Counted from the first letter of the stretch, positions 34,595 through 43,605 are shown. The stretch is 64,000 bases of DNA from an uncultured Oscillospiraceae bacterium (GCA_948471095.1 CAOKRG010000002.1:52373-116372); one strand, 5' to 3'. Notes: a model not told the origin generated them from the sequence alone. A program made the numbers and translations.

Positions 34595-34677
34595 AACACT
34601 GCACCCTCCCAGTTTCCCATACGCACCAATTACACAAAGGATTTGCGTATGGCAAGTGTTAAAGCGTCTGAGGGTGC
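34595..34677. repeat. Interleaved inverted repeats between tyrS and the recombinase
   Basis: Three perfect inverted repeats are packed in 83 bases: 34595-34600 with 34655-34660 (6 pairs), 34601-34608 with 34670-34677 (8 pairs), and 34617-34625 with 34644-34652 (9 pairs). The first two cross each other, so an RNA copy could fold as a pseudoknot. No ORF covers this stretch. Confidence 0.5.
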
Positions 34678-34745
34678 TTCGGCTGCGCTTGCTCTATCTA
34701 GGCGTGCTGCTTGTCCAGAGTCCAAAGCTGCCAAGTATTTCTAGC

Positions 34746-35966
34746 TTACAGTACGGCTTTGTGAAAAACTTTTTTACCTTTTTTAATGACCAATCCTTCT
34801 TTTATTTGTTCGGCCGAGAAGCTGGTCCCAATATCCGAAATCTTTGTATCATTGACGGACACTCCGCCTTGCTGGACCAGCCGGCGGCTTTCTCCCTTGG
34901 AGGATGCCAGACCGGTCTTGACCAGAAGCTCCAGGATATTGATCTGCCCGTCTTGCAGATCTTCTTCAAAAAGCTGCGTGGTAGGCATATTGGCAGTGTT
35001 CGCGCCAGATCCAAAGAGTGAGCGGGCTCCGTCCTGCGATTTTTTGGCCTCTTCCTCGCCGTGCACCATCTCCGTCAGCTCATAGGCAAGAATCTCCTTG
35101 GCCCGGTTCAGCTGGCTGCCCTCCCAGTGGGACATCTCTTCGATTTCCTCCAAAGGCAAAAAGGTCAGCATGCGGAGGCACTTGATGACATCCGCGTCCT
35201 CCACGTTCCGCCAATACTGGTAGAAGTCGAACGGTGAAGTCTTGTCGGGATCCAGCCACACGGCATTGCCAGCGGTTTTCCCCATCTTATTGCCTTGGGA
35301 ATCCGTCAGCAGGTTGATGGTCAAAACTTGGGCGTCCTTGCCCAGCTTGCGGCGGATCAGCTCCGTACCGCCCAGCATATTGCTCCATTGGTCGTTGCCG
35401 CCGCACTGCATGTTGCAGCCGTAGGCCTGGAAGAGGTGGTAGAAATCATAGGACTGCATAATCATATAGTTGAACTCCAAAAAGGACAGGCCCTTCTCCA
35501 TCCGCTGCTTGTAACAGTCGGCCCGCAGCATATTGTTGACAGAAAAGCAAGCGCCTACCTCCCGTAGTAGATCCACATAATTCAGCTCCAATGTCCAGTC
35601 GGCATTGTTGACCATCTGAGCCTTTCCTTCGCCAAATTCGATAAAGCGCTCCATCTGCTTCTTGAAGCAGGCGGCATTATGATCGATGTCCTCCCTGGTA
35701 AGCATAGGGCGCATGTCGGTCCGGCCGGAAGGGTCGCCGATCATGGTAGTGGCCCCCCCGATCAGGGCAATGGGACGATTGCCTGCCATCTGCAAGCGTT
35801 TCATTAGCACCAGCGTCATAAAATGCCCAGCTGTCAAGCTATCGGCCGTACAGTCGTAGCCAATGTAGAACACGGCTTTGCCGTTGTTGATAATGTCCCG
35901 AACCTCATCCCGATTTGTAACTTGCGCGATAAGTCCCCGGGCTTCCAGTTCTTCATAAATCTGCAT
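34746..35966 (-). CDS. tyrS: Tyrosyl-tRNA synthetase
   Basis: Charges tRNA-Tyr. The 406-residue class Ic synthetase has an N-terminal Rossmann domain with IGYDCTADSLTAGHF, where the usual HIGH signature reads TAGH, ALIGGATTMIGDPSGR near residue 70, MQSYDFYHL, the KMSKS-equivalent KMGKT near 230, and a C-terminal S4 RNA-binding domain (SKGESRRLVQQGGVSVND). The ATG at 35966 lies inside the end of the upstream GNAT gene (14-base overlap), with GAGAGGATG as ribosome site. Expression is controlled by the T-box at 36494-36798. Confidence 0.96.
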   Translation of the reverse strand: MQIYEELEARGLIAQVTNRDEVRDIINNGKAVFYIGYDCTADSLTAGHFMTLVLMKRLQMAGNRPIALIGGATTMIGDPSGRTDMRPMLTREDIDHNAACFKKQMERFIEFGEGKAQMVNNADWTLELNYVDLLREVGACFSVNNMLRADCYKQRMEKGLSFLEFNYMIMQSYDFYHLFQAYGCNMQCGGNDQWSNMLGGTELIRRKLGKDAQVLTINLLTDSQGNKMGKTAGNAVWLDPDKTSPFDFYQYWRNVEDADVIKCLRMLTFLPLEEIEEMSHWEGSQLNRAKEILAYELTEMVHGEEEAKKSQDGARSLFGSGANTANMPTTQLFEEDLQDGQINILELLVKTGLASSKGESRRLVQQGGVSVNDTKISDIGTSFSAEQIKEGLVIKKGKKVFHKAVL

Positions 35967-36471
35967 TTGATTTCATCCTCTCATGTTTTGAAATGGATTT
36001 TTTGGCTGATTTGCAAGTGTGCTTACTGTAATGCACCAAATTCATTCCAGGCTTTACAACGCTCGTCTTCCCTGTGCGGCTATATCCCAGCTTCTCATAG
36101 AAACGGCACAGATTGGGTTCTTCGGCAATCGTCATAAGCTCCCAAATAGAGGCGTTTGCGTAGAGCGCCTCCAAAGCGCGCATGGCCTCTTTGCCCAAGC
36201 CCCGCCCTTGATGCTCCGGCAGCAGGCCGATGGGCGTAACCCAGAGGGAATTTTCCGCCTGCTTGATGCAGGCAAATCCAGCGATGCTCTCCCCTTCTTT
36301 GATTAGGTAGTATTCTCGTCCCGGTTCGGCCAGCTTTCGGCGCAAAGCCTCTAAGGACTCCATGGCCGGGTTGGTCTCATAGTCCAGATACTTTGCCAGC
36401 AGCGCTCCAAAAGAACGCTTTTGCAACTCCTGCAAGGCTTCAGCGTCCATCGATTTTTGCAGCGTCACCAT
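35953..36471 (-). CDS. GNAT N-acetyltransferase in the T-box operon with tyrS
   Basis: A 172-residue acetyltransferase of the GNAT superfamily. The core acetyl-CoA loop reads LPEHQGRGLGKEAMRALE, preceded by the WVTPIGLL strand and followed by EPNLCRFYEKLGYSRTGKTSV. The ATG at 36471 follows GGAAGGTGG at 7 bases; the open frame upstream runs through the T-box terminator and is not coding. It overlaps tyrS and shares its tyrosine-responsive leader, which suggests a link to tyrosine or translation (inference). The substrate is unknown. Confidence 0.88.
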   Translation of the reverse strand: MVTLQKSMDAEALQELQKRSFGALLAKYLDYETNPAMESLEALRRKLAEPGREYYLIKEGESIAGFACIKQAENSLWVTPIGLLPEHQGRGLGKEAMRALEALYANASIWELMTIAEEPNLCRFYEKLGYSRTGKTSVVKPGMNLVHYSKHTCKSAKKSISKHERMKSNADL

Positions 36472-36493
36472 ATTTTCACCACCTTCCCACAAC

Positions 36494-36798
36494 GCAAAAA
36501 AGCCCCCTGGTAAAAGCATCACGCTCTTTCCAGAGGGCGGCAAACAGCCGCGGTACCACCTCAGTTCGTCGTGACCTCACAGCCACGGCCTTTCCAGGTA
36601 CACTGAGGCATATAAAAAACAGCCTCTCATACCCTGGCAGTGTAACGCCTGCCAAACGGCTTTTCCTACTAACCTCGAATAGCGTTCCGAAAAACGGCTC
36701 GGGAAGGTAACTTGGGCGCTGCCCCGGTCCCGCTTTCACCAGCCGCGGGCTCTCTATACCACAGAAAACAGCGCTTACTCAGGTTCCGTCATCGCCTT
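36494..36798 (-). promoter_or_regulatory. T-box riboswitch (Tyr) controlling GNAT-tyrS
   Basis: Leader RNA that senses uncharged tRNA-Tyr. The diagnostic T-box sequence AGGTGGTACCGCG is at 36561-36549; its TGGT bulge would pair with the tRNA end, including A73 as in tRNA-Tyr. Stem I elements GATGACGGAA and AGAGAGCC...GGTGAAAGCGGG lie upstream. A TAC at 36709-36707, before CTTCCCGAGCC, is the probable specifier codon. The terminator hairpin (36530-36538 with 36502-36510) is followed by TTTTTT on the minus strand, 23 bases before the GNAT start. Confidence 0.93.
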
Positions 36799-36804
36799 TT
36801 CTGT

Positions 36805-36833
36805 ACTATACCAGATAAGTGGTTAATTGTCAA
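36805..36833 (-). promoter_or_regulatory. Promoter of the T-box GNAT-tyrS operon
   Basis: Minus-strand TTGACA (36833-36828), a 17-base spacer and TATAGT (36810-36805) give a near-consensus promoter, with a start near 36798. Confidence 0.8.
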
Positions 36834-36974
36834 GGCCTTTTTCCGTGAAAATTTTCAAGAGGCCTTTTTCTCTTTTCACAAAGAGGTCAGAGCAACCCCT
36901 CCGCTCCGCCCATATTCAGCGTAGCGGAAGCCTTCTAGCATTACCGATGCCGGTTTCTCCGCTGAACTGTAATT

Positions 36975-38642
36975 TTATCCTCCCTCGTGCTGCTCCAACA
37001 TTTCTCCGGCCATGTCCAGTTGCAGCTGAGTGATTTCCTCCCCTCCGATGATCCGGGCCAGCTCCCGCTTGCGGCCTTCAAAGTCCAAGGGCTTTACCTG
37101 GGTGTAGGTGCGTCCGCTGGAAACATGCTTGCTGATTTGCAGATGGTGGTCCGCCATGGCCGCGATTTGGGCCAGGTGGGTGATGCACAACACCTGCCGG
37201 TTCCGGCTGACCTGCTTGAGTTTTTCTCCAATACGGTTAGCGGCGGCTCCACTGACGCCCGTATCCACCTCATCGAAAATCAGCGTGCCAATCTTATCCC
37301 TGCCGGAAAGCACCGTCTTGACCGCCAGCATAATGCGGGAGAGCTCACCGCCGGAAGCGATTTTTGAGAGGGGCTTGGGGGGCTCTCCCCGGTTCGCCGA
37401 TACCAAAAACTGCAGCTTATCGCACCCCATGGCGGTAAGCGGTACCCGCTCCATTTGAGCGGTAAATTCTACTCCGGGCATATTGAGGAACTTTAGCTCT
37501 TCCTTCACCTGCTTTGCGAACTTATCGCTTGCGGTCCGCCGTTTATTTGAGAGCTCCTTGGCAAGGGCAATGGCTTTCCCCTTTTCCGCCTCGTATTCTT
37601 CCGCCAAACGGGCCCGCTCCTCATCGGAAAACTCAATGCGCCGCAGCTTTTCCTGGCAATCCGCCAAATAGTCCAGCATTTTTTCTTCAGTACCGCCATA
37701 CTTAAGGCTCAGTTTATACAGCTGGTCCAGCCGCTCTTCCAAAGCGTCCAGGGCGGCGGGGTCGAAGTCCACCGTCACCTCATGCAGGGCTGCCTGCGCG
37801 TCCTCCAGCAGGTATCCCGCCTCCTGGAGCTTTTGCAGGGCCTCGCCCAGCTGAGGCAGGTAGGCGGCGATCCCTTCCAGCTCCTCTACCGCCATGGACA
37901 GCCCGGAGGTCACTCCGCTGTTCTCTTCGTCTCCAGCCAGCAAGGCCTTGGCGGCTTCCACCGCCGTGGATATCTTTTCGCTGTTGCGAATGGCCTCCCG
38001 CTCCTGAGCCAAAGCCTCCTGCTGCCCGGGTACCAGCTCAGCGGACTGGATTTCCTCAATTTGATACCGCAGCAAATCTGCCTGGCGGCTTTTTTCCCCT
38101 TCGTCAGCATTCAGCTCCTTTAGCTGGCGCTGGACCTCCCGCAGGCGGCGGTAGCTGGCCTGATACTGTTCCAGCAAGTTTTCCAAGCGTCCGAAGCTGT
38201 CGATATAGGTCATGTGAAGCTCTGGGGAGAGCAGCTCATAGCTCTCATGCTGGCCATGGATGCCTACCAGCCGGGGAGCGATACTTTTCAGCATGCTCAC
38301 CGTGGCCGGCGCTCCGTTGAGTTTGCAGGAGGAACGGCCTTCCAGCCGGATATCCCGCTGAACAAGCAGGGTATTGTCTTCCTCGCGGGGCACGGAAAGG
38401 CTGTCCAAAGCAGTCAGATCCTCTTGCGAGAGGTCCGTGAACAGGGCCGATACGGAGGCGGCCGGTTCGCCAGTGCGCACCAGTTCCTTGGAGGTGCGTT
38501 CGCCCAGCACTGCATGGATGGCGTCAATGATAATGGACTTGCCCGCCCCGGTCTCGCCGGTCAGGACGGTAAAGCCCGGTTCCAGATCGATGGAAGCCCG
38601 CTCAATAACGGCGATGTTGTTAATAAAAAGCTGTGAAAGCAC
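36975..38642 (-). CDS. recN: DNA repair protein RecN
   Basis: SMC-like ATPase acting at double-strand breaks. The 555-residue protein starts LSQLFINNIAVIERASIDLE with Walker A GETGAGKSI near 33, has long coiled-coil arms (about 150-360), and ends with the signature LSRIMLAVKTVL and Walker B TLIFDEVDTGVSG near 465. GTG at 38642 with GGGGAGG 8 bases upstream is preferred to the TTG at 38648, which is too close to that site. It is the last gene of the long minus-strand run, after argR as in Bacillus; spoIVB and spo0A, which often follow, are absent here. Confidence 0.96.
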   Translation of the reverse strand: MLSQLFINNIAVIERASIDLEPGFTVLTGETGAGKSIIIDAIHAVLGERTSKELVRTGEPAASVSALFTDLSQEDLTALDSLSVPREEDNTLLVQRDIRLEGRSSCKLNGAPATVSMLKSIAPRLVGIHGQHESYELLSPELHMTYIDSFGRLENLLEQYQASYRRLREVQRQLKELNADEGEKSRQADLLRYQIEEIQSAELVPGQQEALAQEREAIRNSEKISTAVEAAKALLAGDEENSGVTSGLSMAVEELEGIAAYLPQLGEALQKLQEAGYLLEDAQAALHEVTVDFDPAALDALEERLDQLYKLSLKYGGTEEKMLDYLADCQEKLRRIEFSDEERARLAEEYEAEKGKAIALAKELSNKRRTASDKFAKQVKEELKFLNMPGVEFTAQMERVPLTAMGCDKLQFLVSANRGEPPKPLSKIASGGELSRIMLAVKTVLSGRDKIGTLIFDEVDTGVSGAAANRIGEKLKQVSRNRQVLCITHLAQIAAMADHHLQISKHVSSGRTYTQVKPLDFEGRKRELARIIGGEEITQLQLDMAGEMLEQHEGG

Positions 38643-38672
38643 AGACAAAGCCTCCCCTATTGAAAACGGTCA

Positions 38673-39125
38673 TTATGGACCGACCAGCTTGCGGAATTCG
38701 TCCTGGGCCAATTTAGCGGCGTCATTGGTCCGGCACACCACGAAGATGGTATCCTCGCCTGCCAAAGTTCCGACAAAACCGCTCCATGCCATGGTATCCA
38801 TAGCGGCGCACACTGCTTGCGCCAATCCGCTCATGCATTTGATGACCAGAATGTTTTGAGCGGCCTCAACCGAAAGCACAGAGTCAGAAAAGAGAGAATA
38901 GAATATCTCCGACATATCCGCAGATCCCTCGCTGCCGGTGGCGTATTTGTAATTTCCGCTGGCTGAAAGGATTTTGATTAGCCGCAGCTCCCTGATATCC
39001 CGGGAAACGGTGGCTTGGGTCACGTCAAAGCCGGCCTCCCCCAGATAGTGCTGCAGCTCGTCCTGCGTCTCGATGTCATGCTTTTTAATTAAGTCCAAAA
39101 TCGCAACTTGCCGTCGTGTTTTCAT
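38673..39125 (-). CDS. argR: Arginine repressor ArgR
   Basis: Hexameric arginine-sensing DNA-binding protein, 150 residues. The N-terminal winged helix shows the DELQHYLGEAGFDVTQATVSRDIRELRLIKI signature (residues 22-52). The C-terminal oligomerisation and arginine-binding domain has ILVIKCMSGLAQAVCAAMDTM and the GTLAGEDTIFVV strand with the Asp needed for arginine binding. It sits between nadK and recN, as is common in Firmicutes. The likely target in view is the ARG box at 13007-13024. Confidence 0.95.
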   Translation of the reverse strand: MKTRRQVAILDLIKKHDIETQDELQHYLGEAGFDVTQATVSRDIRELRLIKILSASGNYKYATGSEGSADMSEIFYSLFSDSVLSVEAAQNILVIKCMSGLAQAVCAAMDTMAWSGFVGTLAGEDTIFVVCRTNDAAKLAQDEFRKLVGP

Positions 39126-39153
39126 AGGTATCGCATCCTTTCTCGCGGAGATT

Positions 39154-39987
39154 TCATTGATTAACCAACAGCTTCTGGCTGAGTATATCGTAAAAATTGC
39201 TTTTTGTCAATTTGATAAAGCGGGGCGATTGGGGCGACTTGGTAATGGCGAGCCTATCCCCCGGCCGCAATTCAACGGGCGGCTCCCCATCCACGGTGAG
39301 GAACAGTTTTCCCCGATTTCTTGGAATATCCACCGTCAGCTCCGTGTCCGAGGCGAAAACGACGCTCCGGCTGAACAGCGAATGGGGGCAGATAGGCGTA
39401 TAGATCATGCAGTCTAACGAGGGCTCCACCACGGGCCCGCCAGCGGAAAGGCTGTAGGCGGTGGAGCCGGTGGGCGTAGCGACAATAAAGCCGTCCGCCC
39501 GGCAGTTGTAGCTCCGCTCCCGGCCCAAAGAGACCTGGTAGTCAATAATGGCCGCTAGCTCCGCTGAGACCACCGCGTCGTTTAAGGCGGAAAAGCTTTG
39601 GCTACCGTGGGGGCCGGTAAGCGTGACGCGCAGCATCATCCGCCGCTCCTCCGGCAGATCGGGCTCCGTAAGCCGGGCGAGCATGGCCAGTTCTTCCCGC
39701 TCAAGGCCGGCGGTAAAGCCCAGCTTGCCCGCGTTGACGCCCAAAACGGGAATATCTCGGACAGCGGCGGCCTTTGCGGCGCGAATGATGGTTCCGTCTC
39801 CCCCGATGGCTAAGAGAAGCTGGCAGCTTGCCAAAGCCTCTTCCGCGGTCCTGCGGCGCAGGCCTTCCTGGTAAAGGCCAAAGGCGGGAACCACCTCCCA
39901 GCCGCAGGCTTCGAGGATTTCTGCGGCTTCCTTCGCGCAGGCTTCCGCATCTTTTTTTTCCAAGTTTGGCGCAACGGCGATCTTCAT
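39154..39987 (-). CDS. nadK: NAD kinase
   Basis: Phosphorylates NAD to NADP with ATP or polyphosphate. The 277-residue protein has the GGDGT motif (IGGDGTIIRAAK near residue 62), GVNAGKLGFTAGLE near 85, ALNDAVVS in the middle and TPTGSTAYSLSAGGPVV near 170, all NadK signatures. It lies between tlyA and argR, an arrangement typical of clostridia. Confidence 0.95.
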   Translation of the reverse strand: MKIAVAPNLEKKDAEACAKEAAEILEACGWEVVPAFGLYQEGLRRRTAEEALASCQLLLAIGGDGTIIRAAKAAAVRDIPVLGVNAGKLGFTAGLEREELAMLARLTEPDLPEERRMMLRVTLTGPHGSQSFSALNDAVVSAELAAIIDYQVSLGRERSYNCRADGFIVATPTGSTAYSLSAGGPVVEPSLDCMIYTPICPHSLFSRSVVFASDTELTVDIPRNRGKLFLTVDGEPPVELRPGDRLAITKSPQSPRFIKLTKSNFYDILSQKLLVNQ

Positions 39988-40027
39988 AGATGCTTCCTCC
40001 CCGTTGTGAAAAAAATATTTTGCGCGC

Positions 40028-40837
40028 CTATTTGTCCAAAGAGGCGTGGGAGGCGGCGGTCAGTTCCTCCGCGCTGGGGAGGCCGGGATCTAGGGCCGGA
40101 GCGGAGGACTGCTCCAAATACATGAGATACTCAATGTTGCCTTCCGGCCCTTTCACTGGGGAAAAATCCAGCCCCAATACGGAAAAACCGCTGCTCAAGG
40201 CATAGCCTTCCGCTTTTTCGATGACCTCCCGGTGAACTGCCGGGTCTCGAACAACCCCTTTCTTCCCTACCTTTTCCCGGCCCGCCTCAAACTGGGGCTT
40301 GACAAGGCATACCCCTTGCCCCCCCGGGGCCAGCAAGGGGGCGACGGCGGGCAGAATCAGGGCCAGAGAGATAAAGGAGACGTCGATGGAGAAAAAATCA
40401 ACGGCTTCCGAGACCAGCTCCCTGCTCAAATAGCGGGCGTTCACCCTCTCTAAGTTCACCACGCGGGGATCGCCTCGCAGTTTCCAGGCAAGCTGGCCAT
40501 ACCCCACATCAATGGAGTAAACTTTATCGGCCCCGTTTTGGAGCATGCAGTCCGTGAATCCGCCGGTAGAGGCCCCAACGTCCATGCAGACCAGGCCTGT
40601 CAGGTCTAAATGAAAGGAGTCCACGGCTTTTTCCAGCTTCAGCCCGCCCCGGCTTACATACTTCTGGCCGCTTCCCCGCAGCTCCACTTGGGCGTCTTCG
40701 GGAAAGGCGTCGCCAGGTTTGTCTGCCTTTTGGTTGTTGACGTAAATCTCTCCCGCCATAATCCAGGCCTTGGCCCGTTCCCGGCTCTCCGCCAAACCGC
40801 GTTCTACCACCAGCAGGTCAAGCCTCTTCTTCGCCAA
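40028..40837 (-). CDS. tlyA: TlyA-family rRNA 2'-O-methyltransferase
   Basis: Predicted SAM-dependent ribose methyltransferase of 16S/23S rRNA; related proteins were first called hemolysins. The 269 residues start with an S4 RNA-binding domain (KKRLDLLVVERGLAESRERAKAWI), followed by a FtsJ-like domain with MDVGASTGGFTDCML near 88 (SAM loop), DVSFISLALI and the LVKPQFEAGREKVGKKGVV catalytic region. Its start overlaps the end of dxs by 20 bases. Confidence 0.94.
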   Translation of the reverse strand: MAKKRLDLLVVERGLAESRERAKAWIMAGEIYVNNQKADKPGDAFPEDAQVELRGSGQKYVSRGGLKLEKAVDSFHLDLTGLVCMDVGASTGGFTDCMLQNGADKVYSIDVGYGQLAWKLRGDPRVVNLERVNARYLSRELVSEAVDFFSIDVSFISLALILPAVAPLLAPGGQGVCLVKPQFEAGREKVGKKGVVRDPAVHREVIEKAEGYALSSGFSVLGLDFSPVKGPEGNIEYLMYLEQSSAPALDPGLPSAEELTAASHASLDK

Positions 40838-42707
40838 TTCCGCCGCCCTCCTTTTTGTAATACTGCAAAACAGCCTCTACCATGCTCTTTTCACTCAGCT
40901 TTAGCCGCTCCAAGGTGCGGAACATCGGCGCGTGGGGCTGAAAAGGCTCATCCACTGCCCGTAGGGAGTAGCAGCCCTGAAAACCGGCCTCCAACAGGCC
41001 GCAGCCAAAAGCCTCGCCGATACCGCCCTGGCGGACCCCTTCCTCAAAGAAGAAGACCGCCTTGCAGCCAGCCGCTACCGCCACCGCTTTGGAATCCAAT
41101 GGAAGGATGCGGTTAAGTTTTAGAAGCTTTACCGGCCAGCCCTGTCCGGCCAGCTGGTTCATGGCTTCGGCGGCAAAGGAGAAGAGCCTGCCATAGGTTG
41201 CAAGGCAGACCGGCGCGGCGGTTTCCCCATAGAGGGAAAAGGCCTCTGTCGTACTCCGGAAATAGGGCGGCTTATAGAGCTCTCTGCCCCTGGGGTAGCG
41301 GATGGCGCAGAGGCCTTTTCCCTCGTGGAGCAAGAAAGTAAGTTGATCGCGCAGCTCCTCAAAATAAGAGGGAGAATACAGGGTAACGCCCGGCACAGTG
41401 CGCAAATAAGCCGCATCGAAAAGCCCCTGGTGGGTCCTGCCGTCCTCCCCGACCGCCCCGGCCCGGTCAATGGCCAAGACAACCTTTAAACCTTGTAGGC
41501 TGACGTCATGGATGAGCTGATCATAGCTCCGCTGCAAAAAAGTAGAATATACCGCGAAAACCGGCAGCAGGCCTCCGGCGGCCAGCCCGCCCGCAAAGGT
41601 CAGGGCATGTCCTTCCGCAATGCCTACATCGTAGAAACGGCTTTTAAACTGCTGGCGAAAGCCCGAAAGCCCGGTTCCGGCCTCCATAGCGGCGGTAACG
41701 GCGCAGACTCTGGAGTCTTTCTCCGCCAAACGGCAGAGAGTCCGGCCGAATACATCGGAAAAGCTCTGCGCTTTTTCGCCGGTATCGCCCGTATCCACGT
41801 CAAAGCCTGAAAGCCCATGGTATAAACTGGGAGACTGCTCCGCGTATTGATAGCCTTTGCCCTTATAGGTGCGCACATGAAGCAGCACCGGCTTTCGGAT
41901 CAGCTTCGCCGCTTCCAAAGCTTCGGCGAGGGATTTGATATCATGGCCATCGAAGGGGCCATAATAGGCGAAGCCCAGATCGTTAAAAATATTGGAATTG
42001 TATAGGAGTTTTTTTAGGTTTCCCTTCACCCGCCGCAGGCTTTTGGCAATGGGCGGACCCACTACCGGCAAGTGCCGCAATGCGTCTTCCACGCTGCTTT
42101 TGGCCTTGATGTATCCAGGCTTGGTGCGCATGTAAGTCAGGTAACGGGCGATGGACCCCACATTTTTCGAGATAGACATGGTATTGTCGTTGAGAATGAC
42201 GATCAGGTTTCGCTTGAGCTGTCCGGCGTTGTTTAAACCCTCATAGGCCAGCCCGCCGGTCAGGGCGCCGTCTCCAATGACCGCCGCCACATAGCCGTCC
42301 CTGCCTTGCAAGTGGGCGGCTTCCGAGAGGCCCAAGGCCCCGGAAATGGAGGCGCTGCTGTGCCCGCTGGTAAAAGGGTCGCAGGGGCTTTCCTCCCGGC
42401 AGGGAAAGCCGGAAAGCCCCCCCTCCTGGCGCAGGGTGGCAAAGTCAGGATAACGGCCTGTCAGCAGTTTATAGGGATAGCTTTGGTGCCCCACGTCCCA
42501 GACAATGGCGTCCTCTGGCGGTCGGAACGCCAGGCACAGGGCCACAGTCAGCTCCACCACTCCCAGGTTGGAGGCCAGATGCCCCCCATTGTCGGAGACC
42601 GTGCGGATGATTACCTCCCGCATCTCCTGGCAAAGCTGCTCCAGCTCGGCCGGATCCAGCTTTTTCACGTCATCCGCAGAGCGGATATTCTCCAGCAGAT
42701 TTCCCAT
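40818..42707 (-). CDS. dxs: 1-Deoxy-D-xylulose-5-phosphate synthase
   Basis: First enzyme of the MEP isoprenoid pathway, joining pyruvate and glyceraldehyde 3-phosphate with thiamine diphosphate. The 629-residue protein has DVGHQSYPYKLLTGR near 70, the TPP-binding GDGALTGGLAYEGLNNAG near 150, and the second-half DRAGAVGEDGRTHQG motif near 420. Upstream is folD and downstream tlyA. The xseA, xseB and ispA genes that commonly stand between folD and dxs are missing. Confidence 0.96.
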   Translation of the reverse strand: MGNLLENIRSADDVKKLDPAELEQLCQEMREVIIRTVSDNGGHLASNLGVVELTVALCLAFRPPEDAIVWDVGHQSYPYKLLTGRYPDFATLRQEGGLSGFPCREESPCDPFTSGHSSASISGALGLSEAAHLQGRDGYVAAVIGDGALTGGLAYEGLNNAGQLKRNLIVILNDNTMSISKNVGSIARYLTYMRTKPGYIKAKSSVEDALRHLPVVGPPIAKSLRRVKGNLKKLLYNSNIFNDLGFAYYGPFDGHDIKSLAEALEAAKLIRKPVLLHVRTYKGKGYQYAEQSPSLYHGLSGFDVDTGDTGEKAQSFSDVFGRTLCRLAEKDSRVCAVTAAMEAGTGLSGFRQQFKSRFYDVGIAEGHALTFAGGLAAGGLLPVFAVYSTFLQRSYDQLIHDVSLQGLKVVLAIDRAGAVGEDGRTHQGLFDAAYLRTVPGVTLYSPSYFEELRDQLTFLLHEGKGLCAIRYPRGRELYKPPYFRSTTEAFSLYGETAAPVCLATYGRLFSFAAEAMNQLAGQGWPVKLLKLNRILPLDSKAVAVAAGCKAVFFFEEGVRQGGIGEAFGCGLLEAGFQGCYSLRAVDEPFQPHAPMFRTLERLKLSEKSMVEAVLQYYKKEGGGIGEEEA

Positions 42708-42747
42708 ACAATCCCCCTTGCCAGTTCTGCCCTCTCTTTCTTCCCCA

Positions 42748-43605
42748 TCATTCAGAGAGGCCGTGCTGAAGCTTTGCGGCGGTTATTGTGTTCCGCATCA
42801 GCATGGCGATGGTCATGGGCCCTACCCCGCCGGGGACCGGAGTTAAGAAAGCGGCCTTCCGGTCCGCCTCTTCAAAGACCACGTCCCCGCAGAGTTTGCC
42901 GTTAGCGTCCCGGTTCATGCCCACGTCAATGACCACCGCGCCGGGCTTAATCATGTCTCCTGTAACAAAGCCGGCCTTTCCCACGGCGGAAACCAGAATA
43001 TCCGCCCGGCGGCAGATTTCCGGCAGGTTTTGGGTTTTGCTGTGGCAGATGGTGACCGTACCGTTCTGGTGGAGCAGCAGCATGGCCATAGGCTTGCCTA
43101 CAATGTCGCTGCGGCCAATGACCACGCAGTCCTTCCCGGCGATCTCCACGCCGGTGGAGCGGATGAGCTCAATGACTCCGGCGGGGGTGCAGGGCAAAAA
43201 GTGATAGCGCCCCTGCATGATCTTCCCCACATTGTACGCGTGAAAAGCGTCCACATCCTTTTCCGGAGCGATTGCCTCCACCACCCCGGCCTCGTCCAGC
43301 CCGTCCGGCAGCGGGGACTGGACCAGAACTCCATGAATCTTTGGGTCCCTGTTCAGCCGGCGGATGAGGTCCAGGAGGGCCTCTTGGGAAGTGCAGGCTG
43401 GCAGGGCATGTTCTTCTGAATAGATTCCCACGTCCGCGCAGGCTTTCTTCTTGTTGTTTACATAAATTCGGGACGCCGGATCGTCTCCTACAATGACCAC
43501 CGCCAGACCCGGCTGCATTCCCTGCGCGGACAGTTCCGCCGCCTCCCGCGCCGCCTGGGCCCGTACCTGGGCGGCGATAGCCTTGCCGTCAATTCTCTGT
43601 GCCAT
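42748..43605 (-). CDS. folD: Bifunctional methylenetetrahydrofolate dehydrogenase / cyclohydrolase
   Basis: Interconverts methylene-, methenyl- and 10-formyl-tetrahydrofolate with NADP. The 285-residue protein shows the substrate region VNNKKKACADVGI with the catalytic Lys near 52, the VQSPLPDGL motif near 97, and the Rossmann GRSDIVGKPMAMLL near 165 and PVPGGVGPMTIAML near 262. It overlaps the lgt stop by one base. It works between Fhs (49.6-51.3 kb) and MetF (56.5 kb). Confidence 0.96.
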   Translation of the reverse strand: MAQRIDGKAIAAQVRAQAAREAAELSAQGMQPGLAVVIVGDDPASRIYVNNKKKACADVGIYSEEHALPACTSQEALLDLIRRLNRDPKIHGVLVQSPLPDGLDEAGVVEAIAPEKDVDAFHAYNVGKIMQGRYHFLPCTPAGVIELIRSTGVEIAGKDCVVIGRSDIVGKPMAMLLLHQNGTVTICHSKTQNLPEICRRADILVSAVGKAGFVTGDMIKPGAVVIDVGMNRDANGKLCGDVVFEEADRKAAFLTPVPGGVGPMTIAMLMRNTITAAKLQHGLSE

